DNA of 64,000 nt from Gemmatimonadota bacterium (GTDB lineage: Bacteria > Gemmatimonadota > Gemmatimonadetes > Gemmatimonadales > Gemmatimonadaceae), in assembly GCA_003152485.1 (NCBI GenBank), contig PMAE01000018.1, positions 117,915 to 181,914 on the forward strand, in the 5' to 3' direction. Positions 47,852-57,860 of the stretch are shown piece by piece. The position numbers and the translations under genes were made by a program. Position 1 is the stretch's first letter. Each line of letters begins with the position of its first letter. Under the pieces are notes generated by a model. The model had not been told where the DNA came from, ran no database searches, and was given only the letters and a program-made list of their open reading frames with translations.

Positions 47852-48664
47852 CTATGGTTGCTTCGTCAGGATCTCCGTAAACACATCGATCGCCCGCGGG
47901 TCGCCGGACTGCCCGAGCCAGAACAGCGCTTTCTTTCGAAGCTCGGGGTCATCGTTCGTCTTGGCGATCCGGATCAGCGCGGCCACGCCCTCGTCATGCG
48001 GCCGCTGCGACAGCGCGAACACCGCCTGCTCCCGCACCTCCTCGTCCACCCGCCGGTCCGTGGCGAGCGAGTCGAGGCTCCCCGTCGCGTCCCCGGCCGC
48101 CTGGCCGAGCCAGAACACGGCCTGCGTGCGCGTCCGCGACGGGATCGTCGAGTCGCGGGCAAGCGCCGCAAGCGTGGGCCAGATCTTGGCGCTGTCCGCG
48201 AGCGTGGCCGGAAACACGGCGTCGCTGCCCGGCGTCGCCGGGAGTTGGCGGGCGAGCCGAACGAGATACGCCGCGGCATCGCTCGCGGGCACTGTGCCCA
48301 GGTCGGTCACGTGGCCATCGGCTTTGGGTGCCCGCCACCGGCCGCCGACGTACGCGCGTAACGCCACAGGGACGTGATCGCGGAGCCGCAGTACCAGCCG
48401 CACGGGCCCGTGCTCGCAATCCTCGTCCCACTCGACGTCGTCGGACGATGAGGAGCTCCACACGGTATGGCTCCCATGCGAGCTGTATGAACGCCCGTCC
48501 TGGCACACATCGGGTCGAGCGGCGAAGCTCATGCGGACGTCGCCATCGGCCGCCGCGGCGGCGATCCGGCTCTCGAGGGTGCCGCTCTGCGCAGAGAGTT
48601 TCCCCGCGACGATAATGCTGGCTGCGGCGATGCCGCCGAGCGCAAGGAATGACTTGGCTTTCAT
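47852..48664 (-). CDS. HEAT-repeat domain protein
   Basis: RTQAVFWLGQAAGDATG...VREQAVFALSQRPHDEGVAALIRIAKTNDDPELRKKALFWLGQ. Confidence 0.85.
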   Translation of the reverse strand: MKAKSFLALGGIAAASIIVAGKLSAQSGTLESRIAAAAADGDVRMSFAARPDVCQDGRSYSSHGSHTVWSSSSSDDVEWDEDCEHGPVRLVLRLRDHVPVALRAYVGGRWRAPKADGHVTDLGTVPASDAAAYLVRLARQLPATPGSDAVFPATLADSAKIWPTLAALARDSTIPSRTRTQAVFWLGQAAGDATGSLDSLATDRRVDEEVREQAVFALSQRPHDEGVAALIRIAKTNDDPELRKKALFWLGQSGDPRAIDVFTEILTKQP

Positions 48665-50127
48665 TGTTCGATCAACTCTTGGAGGAATTTCGCCGCACGC
48701 GGATCAGGCGATTGCCCCAGCCAGAACACCGCCTTCGCGCGCAGCCCCTGGTCCTTGTCGGTCTTGGCGACGTGCATAAGTGCATCGACGGCCGCCGGTT
48801 CGCTGCGCTGCGAAAGCGCAAAGATCACCTGCTCGCGAAGTTCGGTGTTGGTCGAGTGGTCGTACACCGCGACCAAGCGCTCGACGCTGACCCCGCCCTG
48901 GCTCGCCCAGAATACAGCCTTCTGGCGGGTGTCTTCTGGCTCCTTGTCGTCCTGTGCGACCGTGAGGAGCCAGTCCCCTGACCCTCGGTGTTGTGAGAGG
49001 GCGAACAGCAGCTTCTCCTTCAGATCTTCGTTCGTCGTACGGGCGAATAGGTCCTTGAGGAAGCCCTCGCTCTCCGATCCACCCGCCAGACCCAGCCAGA
49101 ATATCGCCTTCTCGCGCAGTTCGGCCGGCGCGTCGTCACGCTGCGCGATCCGGCGAAGCGTCTCGGATCCGCGATGATCGGATTGCTGCGACAGGGCGAA
49201 CAACGCTTTCTCCCGGATCCCCTCGTCATCCGAGTGCGCCACGAGGCTGTCGAGGATCGAAACCACTCGCGGGTCCTGGTCCTGCGACAGCCAGAAGACG
49301 GCCTGCTCACGAATATCGCGGTCGGGATCCTGGCGCGCGGTCGCCAGCAGGATGTCGGTGTTCTCTCCCGATCCCTTCTGCGACAACAGGAACAGCGCCT
49401 TCCGCCGCAACGCGACCGAGCACTCGTCTCGGCGCGCCAGCACTTTGCGCAGGATCGGTAGTGCACGCTCGGCGTCCATCTGCAACAATCCATTGAGCGC
49501 CGCGATGCGAATGTCGTTCTCGTCATCGTCGGTCGCACAGGGCGCGGTGGCCGATTGCGCCTCCCGGGTGATGCTCGCCGCACACGACGCGTCACCCTGC
49601 CGCGCGAGCGCGCCGCAGATGCGCGTGTGCAGCGTGGCGGCATCACCCTTCGTGCTGTTCGTTGGATAATTGGTGGAGAGCGCCTTGAGAGCTGAAAGCG
49701 CGTTTCGGAGATCGGCACCCTCACCACTCCGGTACAGCGCGAACGCCTCGTAGTAGAGCGCCGTCCCCGCATAGGCGGACTTGGGGTAGCTGTCGCCGAT
49801 CTGGCGAAACAGGTCGGCCGCCTTCTTATAGTCGCCGTCCGACAGCGCGGACCGCGCCGCCCGATAGATCGAGTCTGCGGGATCGTCGTCCGCCCATGGC
49901 GCGGGAGCCGTGACCCGGCCATCCACCAGAGGGAGCGCCGGCCCTTGCCGGCCACTCGCCGCCGACTCGGTTCCGCGCCCCCCCATTGCCTGCGCGAACG
50001 CCCGCCCAACCCAACTGCCCGCCGCACCGAGCTCGCGCCCGACCGCGCGTCCCGCACTGGTCGCGGGCGCCATCGAGAGCATCGTCATCATGAGAGTAGC
50101 GACTGCCGAGGTACGCATGTGATTCAT
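48661..50127 (-). CDS. HEAT-repeat domain protein with TPR-like N-terminal region
   Basis: At least seven ~31-aa repeats alternating xKAVFWLGQ and xKALFALSQ; overlaps the downstream paralog by 4 bp. Confidence 0.88.
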   Translation of the reverse strand: MNHMRTSAVATLMMTMLSMAPATSAGRAVGRELGAAGSWVGRAFAQAMGGRGTESAASGRQGPALPLVDGRVTAPAPWADDDPADSIYRAARSALSDGDYKKAADLFRQIGDSYPKSAYAGTALYYEAFALYRSGEGADLRNALSALKALSTNYPTNSTKGDAATLHTRICGALARQGDASCAASITREAQSATAPCATDDDENDIRIAALNGLLQMDAERALPILRKVLARRDECSVALRRKALFLLSQKGSGENTDILLATARQDPDRDIREQAVFWLSQDQDPRVVSILDSLVAHSDDEGIREKALFALSQQSDHRGSETLRRIAQRDDAPAELREKAIFWLGLAGGSESEGFLKDLFARTTNEDLKEKLLFALSQHRGSGDWLLTVAQDDKEPEDTRQKAVFWASQGGVSVERLVAVYDHSTNTELREQVIFALSQRSEPAAVDALMHVAKTDKDQGLRAKAVFWLGQSPDPRAAKFLQELIEQ

Positions 50128-50130
50128 CCT

Positions 50131-50865
50131 TTAAATGCCGGTCGCGCCCGCGGGGACCGCGTAGCGGAGCCGGCTCAAGACGTGGTCGTGCTCGAGTGTG
50201 CTGTCGATCATCTGTCGCTCGGCCCCACTCCGATCCGGAGCCAGCTCCACCATCTGCACCAGCACGAGCTCCAGATCCTCCAAGAGACGCCGCCGCTGTG
50301 GGTCCGCCGCCGCGGGTGAGTCGATCAGGAGCCGAGTATTGGAGAGGACATCGCGCGCCCAGGTCGCGAGCTCGGCGTTCGCCGGCGCGTCGCGAGACGG
50401 CTGCGGCTCGGTACGGAACGCCGTAAGCAGCGCCTCGGCCTGCGTGAGATCACGCGCGACCGCAACCTGGTAGGCGGCGCCATCGGCTGTGTTCGTAAAG
50501 CGGCCGCCGCGGACAGTCGGTGTGACCAGAGCGGTGACATTCGTGGTGATGCGGGGCTCGAGACTCCAGCGGCCGATCGCCACGCCCGACGCCAGCACGA
50601 TCCCGGCGGCAATGGCCACCGGCCATGACCTGCGTCTGAGCCACGAGCCACGACCGGAATCGTGCACCGGGATCGGACGCACCGGCTCACGGGTGGGTTG
50701 CGGCGCGGTAGCGCGTGACGCCTGGATCGCGGACCACATCGCCTCGCGCGGCACCTCGCTGGGCGGCGCATGATAGTCGCGCGCGGCCTCGAGCACGTTC
50801 GGGTCGAGCGGGGTGTCGTCGTCGCCGGCGGCGTGGTTGGAGTCGTCGTACATCATGAGAGCCAT
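50131..50865 (-). CDS. Putative membrane anti-sigma factor
   Basis: Single TM (RRRSWPVAIAAGIVLASGVAIG); overlaps the ECF sigma gene and precedes the HEAT-repeat genes. Confidence 0.6.
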   Translation of the reverse strand: MALMMYDDSNHAAGDDDTPLDPNVLEAARDYHAPPSEVPREAMWSAIQASRATAPQPTREPVRPIPVHDSGRGSWLRRRSWPVAIAAGIVLASGVAIGRWSLEPRITTNVTALVTPTVRGGRFTNTADGAAYQVAVARDLTQAEALLTAFRTEPQPSRDAPANAELATWARDVLSNTRLLIDSPAAADPQRRRLLEDLELVLVQMVELAPDRSGAERQMIDSTLEHDHVLSRLRYAVPAGATGI

Positions 50866-51395
50866 TCCCCCGCAAAATCGGCCAGCGCCACCCGCAGCTT
50901 TGCGCGTGCACGGAAGAGCTGAGCCTTGGACGTCCCGATTTCGATCCCCAGCGCCTCGCCGATCTCCTCGTGCGTGAAGCCTTCCACATCGTGCAGCACG
51001 AACACCGCGCGATAGCCGGGTGCGAGCGCATCGATCGAGGTCGCGAGCCGTTGCTTGAGGTCGGGCTCCGCGAGCCGGGTCGTCACACTCGGCTCCGTGA
51101 TCCCGTCGAGTGGCGCCTCGCGCGCGTACCGCCGCTTCACCGTTTGCATCCGGTTGAGCGCCACCGAGACCCCGATGGTATGCAGCCAGGTCGCGAGCGA
51201 CGATTGGCGGCGAAACGTGGCGATGCGATCGAAGGCGCGAATGAACGTGTCCTGGGTGATATCGCGGGCGAGATCGTCGTCCCCGGCCAGGCGATATGCG
51301 AGTCGATACACGCGGTCCACGTAGGCGTCATACATCGCCCGCTCGGCCGCGGCGTCTCCCGCCACCACCCGATCGATTAGCTCGCCTTCGTCCAC
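50853..51395 (-). CDS. RNA polymerase ECF sigma factor
   Basis: YRLAYRLAGDDDLARDITQDTFIRAFDRIATFRRQSSLATWLHTIGVSVALNRM...APGYRAVFVLHDVEGFTHEEIGEALGIEIGTSKAQLFRARAKLR. Confidence 0.95.
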   Translation of the reverse strand: MDEGELIDRVVAGDAAAERAMYDAYVDRVYRLAYRLAGDDDLARDITQDTFIRAFDRIATFRRQSSLATWLHTIGVSVALNRMQTVKRRYAREAPLDGITEPSVTTRLAEPDLKQRLATSIDALAPGYRAVFVLHDVEGFTHEEIGEALGIEIGTSKAQLFRARAKLRVALADFAGEWLS

Positions 51396-51604
51396 CCAGC
51401 CTCTCGGTTGGGGCTATTTCTTGGTCTCAGCTCTCACCCGTCTGACAGGAGTGGGGCGGAAAGCGTTGCGTGGGGCGGGGCGTCGGGCCGGCATGGCGCC
51501 CCAGGGGCGCGCCGGGGCTACTCCGGCGATTCCGCGACGCGACGACCCAGCGTCAAGCGCTATGTCCTCGCCGGCGCGGAGCCCCGATCATGCCACCTGG
51601 AGGT

Positions 51605-51871
51605 ATGACTAGCAGCCCTCCCATGGTGGATATTCAGCTCACCGTTGTTGCACTGCCGACCGGCCCCACCGCGGTTGCAGTCAACATCTGGGTCAAGCAG
51701 GATGTGACGTTAGTGCGAGACCGCACGATCATGTCGTTTGCCCACACATGGTCCACGGACACGTTGTTCGTTGGGACAGACGCGAAAGCGGCCCAGGAGG
51801 CATCCGACGGCCTGATCACGGGGCAGGTCGACAGGTTGCTCACCGCATCCCAAGCGGCGAATCGGCAATAG
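51605..51871 (+). CDS. Hypothetical protein
   Basis: 88-aa ORF from ATG at 51605; no family recognised. Confidence 0.35.
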   Translation: MTSSPPMVDIQLTVVALPTGPTAVAVNIWVKQDVTLVRDRTIMSFAHTWSTDTLFVGTDAKAAQEASDGLITGQVDRLLTASQAANRQ

Positions 51872-51932
51872 CGTCATCGCGGGAGTTTCACGCCCCCCGT
51901 GGTCGTTTCATATCCCTGACACTGCTGGTTGC

Positions 51933-52553
51933 TTACGGCGTACCCGCGCGTGCCACCCAGATTGGACGCAGCAGTGACATGATCGCCGTCGCCGGGACGG
52001 GTCCGTAGTACCGTGAATCCCAACTCCGCGCCGAATACGTGGAGACAAGCCACACATCACCACGCCGCACGATGTATTGACCGTCGGCAATCCGAGGCAA
52101 CCGACGCCCGTCGGTATCGTGAAGGAGTGGTTCTGTCTTCGGGACCGGCTCACCGTCCAGCGTGAGGCCAGTTGAGTCCACGCTGACCGTGTCGCCGTCG
52201 ACGGCGAATACCGGCTTACCGACCGGTGCCGAGCCGTCAACACAACTGCCCCGGTGGAGATAACCACGCGACCGTCCCCAGGCGGCCACGCCGGCTGGAA
52301 GACACACGGCCACGAGCGAACCGCGGCGTACTGGTTGTACCGCGTCGATGTGTTGCGATACGTACAACCCGACGGGCACGCTCGGACTCAGATTGAGTCG
52401 GACTCCCCAGCTATAGAGCGCGAACATCGCCACCGAACCAATCGCGATGGTTACCCCGAGCCCAGACAACCGCGCAAACCTGAGCGCGGGCATGCGATCA
52501 ACCGGCGGCGCCAGGACCCGCGCCGCGGGTGCCTTGAGCGCGAGCCGGATCAT
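51933..52553 (-). CDS. traF: TraF-type S26 signal peptidase (conjugal pilin processing)
   Basis: N-terminal TM, LSPSVPVGLYV Ser motif, RRGSLVAVCLP, VFAVDGDTVSV, VWLVSTYSARSWDSRYYGPV. Confidence 0.85.
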   Translation of the reverse strand: MIRLALKAPAARVLAPPVDRMPALRFARLSGLGVTIAIGSVAMFALYSWGVRLNLSPSVPVGLYVSQHIDAVQPVRRGSLVAVCLPAGVAAWGRSRGYLHRGSCVDGSAPVGKPVFAVDGDTVSVDSTGLTLDGEPVPKTEPLLHDTDGRRLPRIADGQYIVRRGDVWLVSTYSARSWDSRYYGPVPATAIMSLLRPIWVARAGTP

Positions 52554-52926
52554 CAGGCGGTGCAGATGCGACCGCAGTGCGTGTGGGTCGCAGCTTGAAC
52601 TCGACGGTGACGCCGGCCGCAGCCAGCATATCGACCAAGGTGTCGATGCTAAACAGCGCCAACTTGCCGCGTACAAGATCGCTGACTCGTGGCTGCGCCA
52701 CGCCGAACAGTTCCGCCGCATCTCGCTGACGGAGTCGGCGCCGACGCAGCACTTGCCGGACCGCATCCATCAACTCCGCGCGTAGTCGCAGATGCGCCGC
52801 TGATGGAGCAGGCGACGCTCTGGCCTCACGCTCGGACGGCGGCCCGGCCGTCGGATCGCCTGTGTTGGATCCAGCCGGTTCGGATGGCACTGTCATGGCT
52901 ATCCTGGGATCACTGAGACTATACAA
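52498..52926 (-). CDS. XRE-family (HigA-like) transcriptional regulator
   Basis: VLRRRRLRQRDAAELFGVAQPRVSDLVRGKLALFSIDTLVDMLAAAGVTVEF; overlaps the traF start. Confidence 0.85.
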   Translation of the reverse strand: MYSLSDPRIAMTVPSEPAGSNTGDPTAGPPSEREARASPAPSAAHLRLRAELMDAVRQVLRRRRLRQRDAAELFGVAQPRVSDLVRGKLALFSIDTLVDMLAAAGVTVEFKLRPTRTAVASAPPDDPARAQGTRGAGPGAAG

Positions 52927-52950
52927 TCTACAGTATACGACTCGACCCGA

Positions 52951-53553
52951 TCACAGCGGCGTGAGGCGACTGTGGCCACGCCGAGATCGAGCGCTTTTCT
53001 GGCGTGAATTCCGAATCAGCGATCCAGGCGGACTGCCGTCGCGCCGATTCCCTTCGGCCTTCGCTCCACCTCGCGCGTCACTCGACGTGTTCGTCGGCAC
53101 GGCACTTCTCAGAAGTCGGCCGCTCGCAACTACCAGCAAGAGGGACGCACCGACCAGGATCACCCACGCCGCCTGAAACAGGCGGGCAAATGCCCGTGTG
53201 TTCCCATAGGCGGAATACCATACGAAGACGCGGATTGGAGCGTATACGGGCCCATTCCGCATGGCCACCGCACTCACCGCGAGAAATACCACCGGCACTG
53301 CAGCCCAGCGCGAGCGGACAGATAGCAGCATCCCAACTGCCATTGCGGTGCACACAACTACTCCAGCACCGAGCCACACGTTGGCGCCCGGTAATGTGCG
53401 AAACAGCCATGACCCGAGGTACCGATGGCGCCCAAGTCGCGCCGCGACGAATTGAGTCGCGAGCGCGGCCGCCCAGGTGAGGCTAGATGAGGCGGCGAGT
53501 GACTGACACCAGTCAATGAACCCGCGGGACCTCGACCGCGTCGTCATCGACAC
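52951..53553 (-). CDS. Integral membrane protein of unknown function in the trb operon
   Basis: 200-aa ORF with several TM segments, 0-bp gap to trbI. Confidence 0.65.
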   Translation of the reverse strand: MSMTTRSRSRGFIDWCQSLAASSSLTWAAALATQFVAARLGRHRYLGSWLFRTLPGANVWLGAGVVVCTAMAVGMLLSVRSRWAAVPVVFLAVSAVAMRNGPVYAPIRVFVWYSAYGNTRAFARLFQAAWVILVGASLLLVVASGRLLRSAVPTNTSSDARGGAKAEGNRRDGSPPGSLIRNSRQKSARSRRGHSRLTPL

Positions 53554-55080
53554 TCAATGCGCCGCGGCCGTCGTCGCGATATAGGGTTCATCAAACACGA
53601 CGTCGCCCGAGAGCATGACGTTGAATGGCTGTCCAGGGCGGATCGTCAACGTCGGTGGCACTTCAAGCCCGCGTCGCGCACTCTCGAGTGACACGTCGCC
53701 CAGGCTCTGGCCCAGCGACCCTGCGGCAACCTGCCGTGACGATGGGGCGGCAACGAGGGCGGACTGTTGCGGCTGAGAAAGCTGCACTCCGGCCGTCAGT
53801 ATCGATGTCAGGAGCGCAGCGCCGTACACGCGGCCATAATGATGATCGACCTGGTCGTGCAATCCCGCCTGCCCACGCTCATCAGTGGCGGCCAGACGCG
53901 GGAGCGATAAGCTCCGCCCATCCGGAAGGATGAGGCGCGTCCATTCGACAATGAGCCGCCCCGTACCCGCCGATCGGCTGTCGTAGACGCCCATCAGCCG
54001 TGAACCCTTTGGTACGAGTAAGACCTGCTCGGTTCGGGAATCGAACACGTCGCGACTCGTTTGTCCAAGCACGGCACCCGGCAGGTCGGAATTGACGCCG
54101 GTGAGCAAGAGACCAGGAATCAGCGTTCCCGACCGCAACGCGTAGCCCGAACCCGGCGAGGCGAGCGACTCCCCAATCGCCCCACCTGGCACCTCCGCGG
54201 AGATTGAAGGTGCGCCCGCGACGATTGTCGGTGCCGAGCGTGTTGTAGCCGGCATTCTGGCCGTTGTCGGTAACCCCGACGCAGGCGGAGGCGTATCGAG
54301 CCCCACTCCGCCACCCGCACCAATATCGGCGACCTCTCGTGCGACCTCGGCCGGCCCGCCGACACCGCGCACTCCCGCATCGCGCCCCGCATCCCCTACA
54401 AGCACGGAGCTCATCAGAGCTGCCTCATATGCTTGCATTCGCGTCGCGCGTGTTGCGTGCGCGCCAGCAGACACTCCGCTCAATGAGCCTTCATCCGCCA
54501 CGCTGTCATTCGCTGCCGAGGAGCCGACGCTACCACTTACACTGCCTGATAACGGCGGCGCCAAGGGCACTCGGGAATAGGGCACTCCACCATCCCCTGG
54601 CTCCCGCCCTCGCGGCCACGTCACCCGGCCCCGTCCTACCACCGCACTCTCGCTGCGCGACCCGATCGCCGAGATTCGTGGTGGCTGATCGAGAAACGTC
54701 GGGCGTGCTGGAATGGGCGGTGCCACATCGCCCGTCGCAGCAATCGGGCGATTGATTGCTCCCGCCGTCTCCCGTGCCGGCTTTGTCAACACGATGACCG
54801 TGAGGACAGTCACCCCCGCGAGCGCGGACGCGACGGTGAGCGCGTTTCGATTGAGGCGTTTTGCGAGTGGAAACGGCGCTCGCAGCTGCGCTCGAGAGGG
54901 CAGCGGCGTCCGAGTTGGTGAGCCAGGCGCCGTTCCGACAGGTTGAGCCCCGGCTGTGCTATCCGTCGTGGTCTCACCGCCATCGAGCGATCGGTCACCT
55001 CCCGCATGGTGCCCACCATTCCCGGCGCTCTCCACATCACGATTTTGCGTGCCGACTTCACTCTCCCCCTTGGCGATCAC
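53554..55080 (-). CDS. trbI: TrbI/VirB10-like T4SS protein
   Basis: RSGTLIPGLLLTGVNSDLPGAVLGQTSRDVFDS...VPKGSRLMGVYDSRSAGTGRLIVEWTRLILPDGRSLSL. Confidence 0.95.
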   Translation of the reverse strand: MIAKGESEVGTQNRDVESAGNGGHHAGGDRSLDGGETTTDSTAGAQPVGTAPGSPTRTPLPSRAQLRAPFPLAKRLNRNALTVASALAGVTVLTVIVLTKPARETAGAINRPIAATGDVAPPIPARPTFLDQPPRISAIGSRSESAVVGRGRVTWPRGREPGDGGVPYSRVPLAPPLSGSVSGSVGSSAANDSVADEGSLSGVSAGAHATRATRMQAYEAALMSSVLVGDAGRDAGVRGVGGPAEVAREVADIGAGGGVGLDTPPPASGLPTTARMPATTRSAPTIVAGAPSISAEVPGGAIGESLASPGSGYALRSGTLIPGLLLTGVNSDLPGAVLGQTSRDVFDSRTEQVLLVPKGSRLMGVYDSRSAGTGRLIVEWTRLILPDGRSLSLPRLAATDERGQAGLHDQVDHHYGRVYGAALLTSILTAGVQLSQPQQSALVAAPSSRQVAAGSLGQSLGDVSLESARRGLEVPPTLTIRPGQPFNVMLSGDVVFDEPYIATTAAAH

Positions 55081-56234
55081 GGCTCTCGCCTCGACACTGC
55101 TCCTCCTTGCGCACCGCGGTCCGTCGCCGTAGGCGCATCGTAATGAAGGTTATCCAACCGTACGACCCGCTCGTGGCCTCCCTCACCAACAACCAATTCC
55201 GCGGACCGAAACACTCGATCGGTTACATAGCTGTCACCCGTAAAATTGTAGTTTAGCAGGACCTTGCTGCCGTCTTCCGCCAGCGCGAACAATGCCGGCG
55301 CTTCGCGATGGGCTGCGTCCGGTGGCAACTTGATATAACAATGCGCTCCGTCGTCAAACACGGCGATCGGTACCCATGGGGCGTGGCGCTCGTGGGTCAC
55401 CCGATATGCAAAGTTCAAGGTGTTAATGTCTGCTGCGCTTGGTACGCGTGCTGCTGGCGCAGGGGGGGGAGCCACCCATGTCTCCACCATCGTATCGGGA
55501 TAGTAGAATCGCACATGGCGCGCATACGCTCCATGTGGATTGAGACTCGACCGCCGACACGAAGGGCTATCGAGTGTGAGGTCGTAAATGCGACCAGCTG
55601 TCGTCGCGAGCACGAGGTTTGTGGTAAGTCCACAATCGTGCGGCTTGACGACCACGAGTGGCGTGCGTCCATCCGCTCCTGCGGGCGCAAGTTGAATCTC
55701 CCAACGCTGGGTATCTCCTGCGATCTTGCTCAACACGGTCTCGCCGGCTTCTAGCTCGATCACGCACGCTCGGAGCGGAGCGCAGGTCACCGTCGGTTGA
55801 GCATGGCCGTATGGAAATGTCTCGAACGCGCCTTCTTCCACCGTGCGCGCGACGCCCGTCCGTGCGTATTCTCGCGTAGCCGCCATCACCAGGTCGGTCG
55901 TCGATCGGGTCCCCGGTCCCGACGACGGCTTGGCCCCAGCCTCACCCTTCGTACTATCGCACGCAGGTTGCCCGACCGGCGCGTCGGATTCCCCGATCGA
56001 TCCCAACACGGTATCGGGTACTCCCGTGCGGCGACTACCACCGCTATCACAAACAGTCCCCGACGACGTCACAAAACCAGATTGGGACCCGCGCACCGGT
56101 GGTGTCTGTGCCCCCGCGCTCGAGGCCGGTACCGCGGCTCTCGCCGCGAGCCACGCACAAGCCGCGACCCACGCCATTGATCGAGCCCACCCTCCGGTCG
56201 CACACATTCCATTCGTCTTCACTGCGCCAATCAT
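55077..56234 (-). CDS. trbG: TrbG/VirB9-like T4SS protein
   Basis: CAPLRACVIELEAGETVLSKIAGDTQRWEIQLA...NFAYRVTHERHAPWVPIAVFDDGAHCYIKLP. Confidence 0.92.
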   Translation of the reverse strand: MIGAVKTNGMCATGGWARSMAWVAACAWLAARAAVPASSAGAQTPPVRGSQSGFVTSSGTVCDSGGSRRTGVPDTVLGSIGESDAPVGQPACDSTKGEAGAKPSSGPGTRSTTDLVMAATREYARTGVARTVEEGAFETFPYGHAQPTVTCAPLRACVIELEAGETVLSKIAGDTQRWEIQLAPAGADGRTPLVVVKPHDCGLTTNLVLATTAGRIYDLTLDSPSCRRSSLNPHGAYARHVRFYYPDTMVETWVAPPPAPAARVPSAADINTLNFAYRVTHERHAPWVPIAVFDDGAHCYIKLPPDAAHREAPALFALAEDGSKVLLNYNFTGDSYVTDRVFRSAELVVGEGGHERVVRLDNLHYDAPTATDRGAQGGAVSRREP

Positions 56235-56935
56235 TGAGACAGCCCCCCATTGACGGTGATCTGGGTCCAATTGATTGAAGTGATGAACACACCCAACGGG
56301 TTGTCCTGGACAGCGTCCGCAGTGGTCGGCGCTCGCAGTCGAACCGTCACGTATCCCTCCCACGCCGTGGTTCGCCCCAGCATTCCGGCAATCAGGGGGA
56401 TTTCTGTTTCTGTCCACCGAATCTTCCACGTTGGCGACGATGGGACAGGCAGCGTGCTCGTGACCTCGACCTGGCGTGTCGTGGTCTGTCCCAGCACCCG
56501 TGGATCGTGCGACGGATCCGCGAAATAGGTGTTGAGCATGACGGCAGCCGAAGAACCTTGGTCGACGAACGCGTACGCACGGCGCATTACTTCGGCCTGC
56601 ACCTGCGGCGGCGACGCGGGCAGCACGGTACGGACAGCGCGCACAAATCCCGCGAGCTGGGACGCAACCAAACGCGGCTCTGGCGTACGCATCACCTCCG
56701 CCTCACCCGCCGCCGCAATCTGTCCCAGCCGGTCAACCTCCACGACGTACGGCACCACTCGCGCAGACCCCGCGAGCCGCACGTATGCTACAACTGAGAC
56801 TGTGAGGAGCCCGAGTGACCAGAACGCGATGATCTGCCAGTTTCGCTTGCCCCGCGCGAGATCGCCGAACGCATTGGCGAACTCGTGTCGCGCGGTGACC
56901 CACCGTGGGTCTGGCGGAGTTGAAGTGGTGTGCAT
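56231..56935 (-). CDS. trbF: TrbF/VirB8-like T4SS protein
   Basis: RKNWQIIAFWSLGLLTVSVVAYVRLAGSARVVPYVVEVDRLGQ...TRQVEVTSTLPVPSSPTWKIRWTE. Confidence 0.93.
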   Translation of the reverse strand: MHTTSTPPDPRWVTARHEFANAFGDLARGKRNWQIIAFWSLGLLTVSVVAYVRLAGSARVVPYVVEVDRLGQIAAAGEAEVMRTPEPRLVASQLAGFVRAVRTVLPASPPQVQAEVMRRAYAFVDQGSSAAVMLNTYFADPSHDPRVLGQTTTRQVEVTSTLPVPSSPTWKIRWTETEIPLIAGMLGRTTAWEGYVTVRLRAPTTADAVQDNPLGVFITSINWTQITVNGGLSQ

Positions 56936-56942
56936 GTGGGCG

Positions 56943-57860
56943 TCAACTCAGCGTCCGCAACGCGTGCGCCAGGCCGAGGCTATGCCGGCCCGTTAACTTC
57001 CACGCTACATCGTACGGCACCCGGGTGACAATGTATGCGAACGCCAGAGCTCCACCCGTCACCTGCAACAACGGACTGGGTTCCGCGAACAGCTGACTCC
57101 CCGCGATAATCCGCACGAAGTTTTGCGTCACGTCCATCCCCACACCAACGAATAGATAGAGTAGGAAGATGCGCGCGCCCAGGAAAAACGCATACGTGAC
57201 GACTTGCTCGGCAAATGCTGCTGTCCACCGCGATGCCGCGAATCCGAGGAATAGCACGCCTCCCCCGAGCACCACCACATAACTCTCAATCATTACGACG
57301 AGCACTTGGATCGCGATCGCGATGTATGAACCCGCAACAGCAACCGCGCAGATCAGGCCGAACGCACCAACTAACACGTCGTGCGCCAGCACGGTCAGCG
57401 AGATCGCCTCCAAAATTGAATACGCGAGTGTTCCGCCTATTGCGATGATCGAATCTGGACTCATTGTCCCGCGCCCAATTACTTCCTCGCCAGCTGCAGC
57501 AAACCCATTCAGGATTGCTGGAAACCATAGATCGAACGACGTGATCAGTGTAAGGAGAAACGAAATCAGGAGGAATTTGAGCAGGAACTTCGCGGCAAGA
57601 TCATCGAGGCTGTCTCGTTTCACCGCCCATACCAATCCGGACACACAGAACTCAAGTGCCGCTAGTAGCATGAAGATTCGTTGCGCAAGTGGCAGTAGCC
57701 GTGCCCGCCACCCGCTGGCCGCCACTCGGTAGGCATCGCGAATCCCGTCGAGGTATTGCCCTCCCAAATCCGCACCCTGAGCCATCGCGACGCCGGCCGC
57801 GACGGCGGTCACCGCGACCACACATGATATCGCGACCAGCGTTCGGGTTCGCCGCCTCAC
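56943..57860 (-). CDS. trbL: TrbL/VirB6-like T4SS membrane protein
   Basis: Polytopic; RIFMLLAALEFCVSGLVWAVKRDSLDDLAAKFLLKFLLISFLLTLI; position between trbJ and trbF. Confidence 0.9.
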   Translation of the reverse strand: MRRRTRTLVAISCVVAVTAVAAGVAMAQGADLGGQYLDGIRDAYRVAASGWRARLLPLAQRIFMLLAALEFCVSGLVWAVKRDSLDDLAAKFLLKFLLISFLLTLITSFDLWFPAILNGFAAAGEEVIGRGTMSPDSIIAIGGTLAYSILEAISLTVLAHDVLVGAFGLICAVAVAGSYIAIAIQVLVVMIESYVVVLGGGVLFLGFAASRWTAAFAEQVVTYAFFLGARIFLLYLFVGVGMDVTQNFVRIIAGSQLFAEPSPLLQVTGGALAFAYIVTRVPYDVAWKLTGRHSLGLAHALRTLS

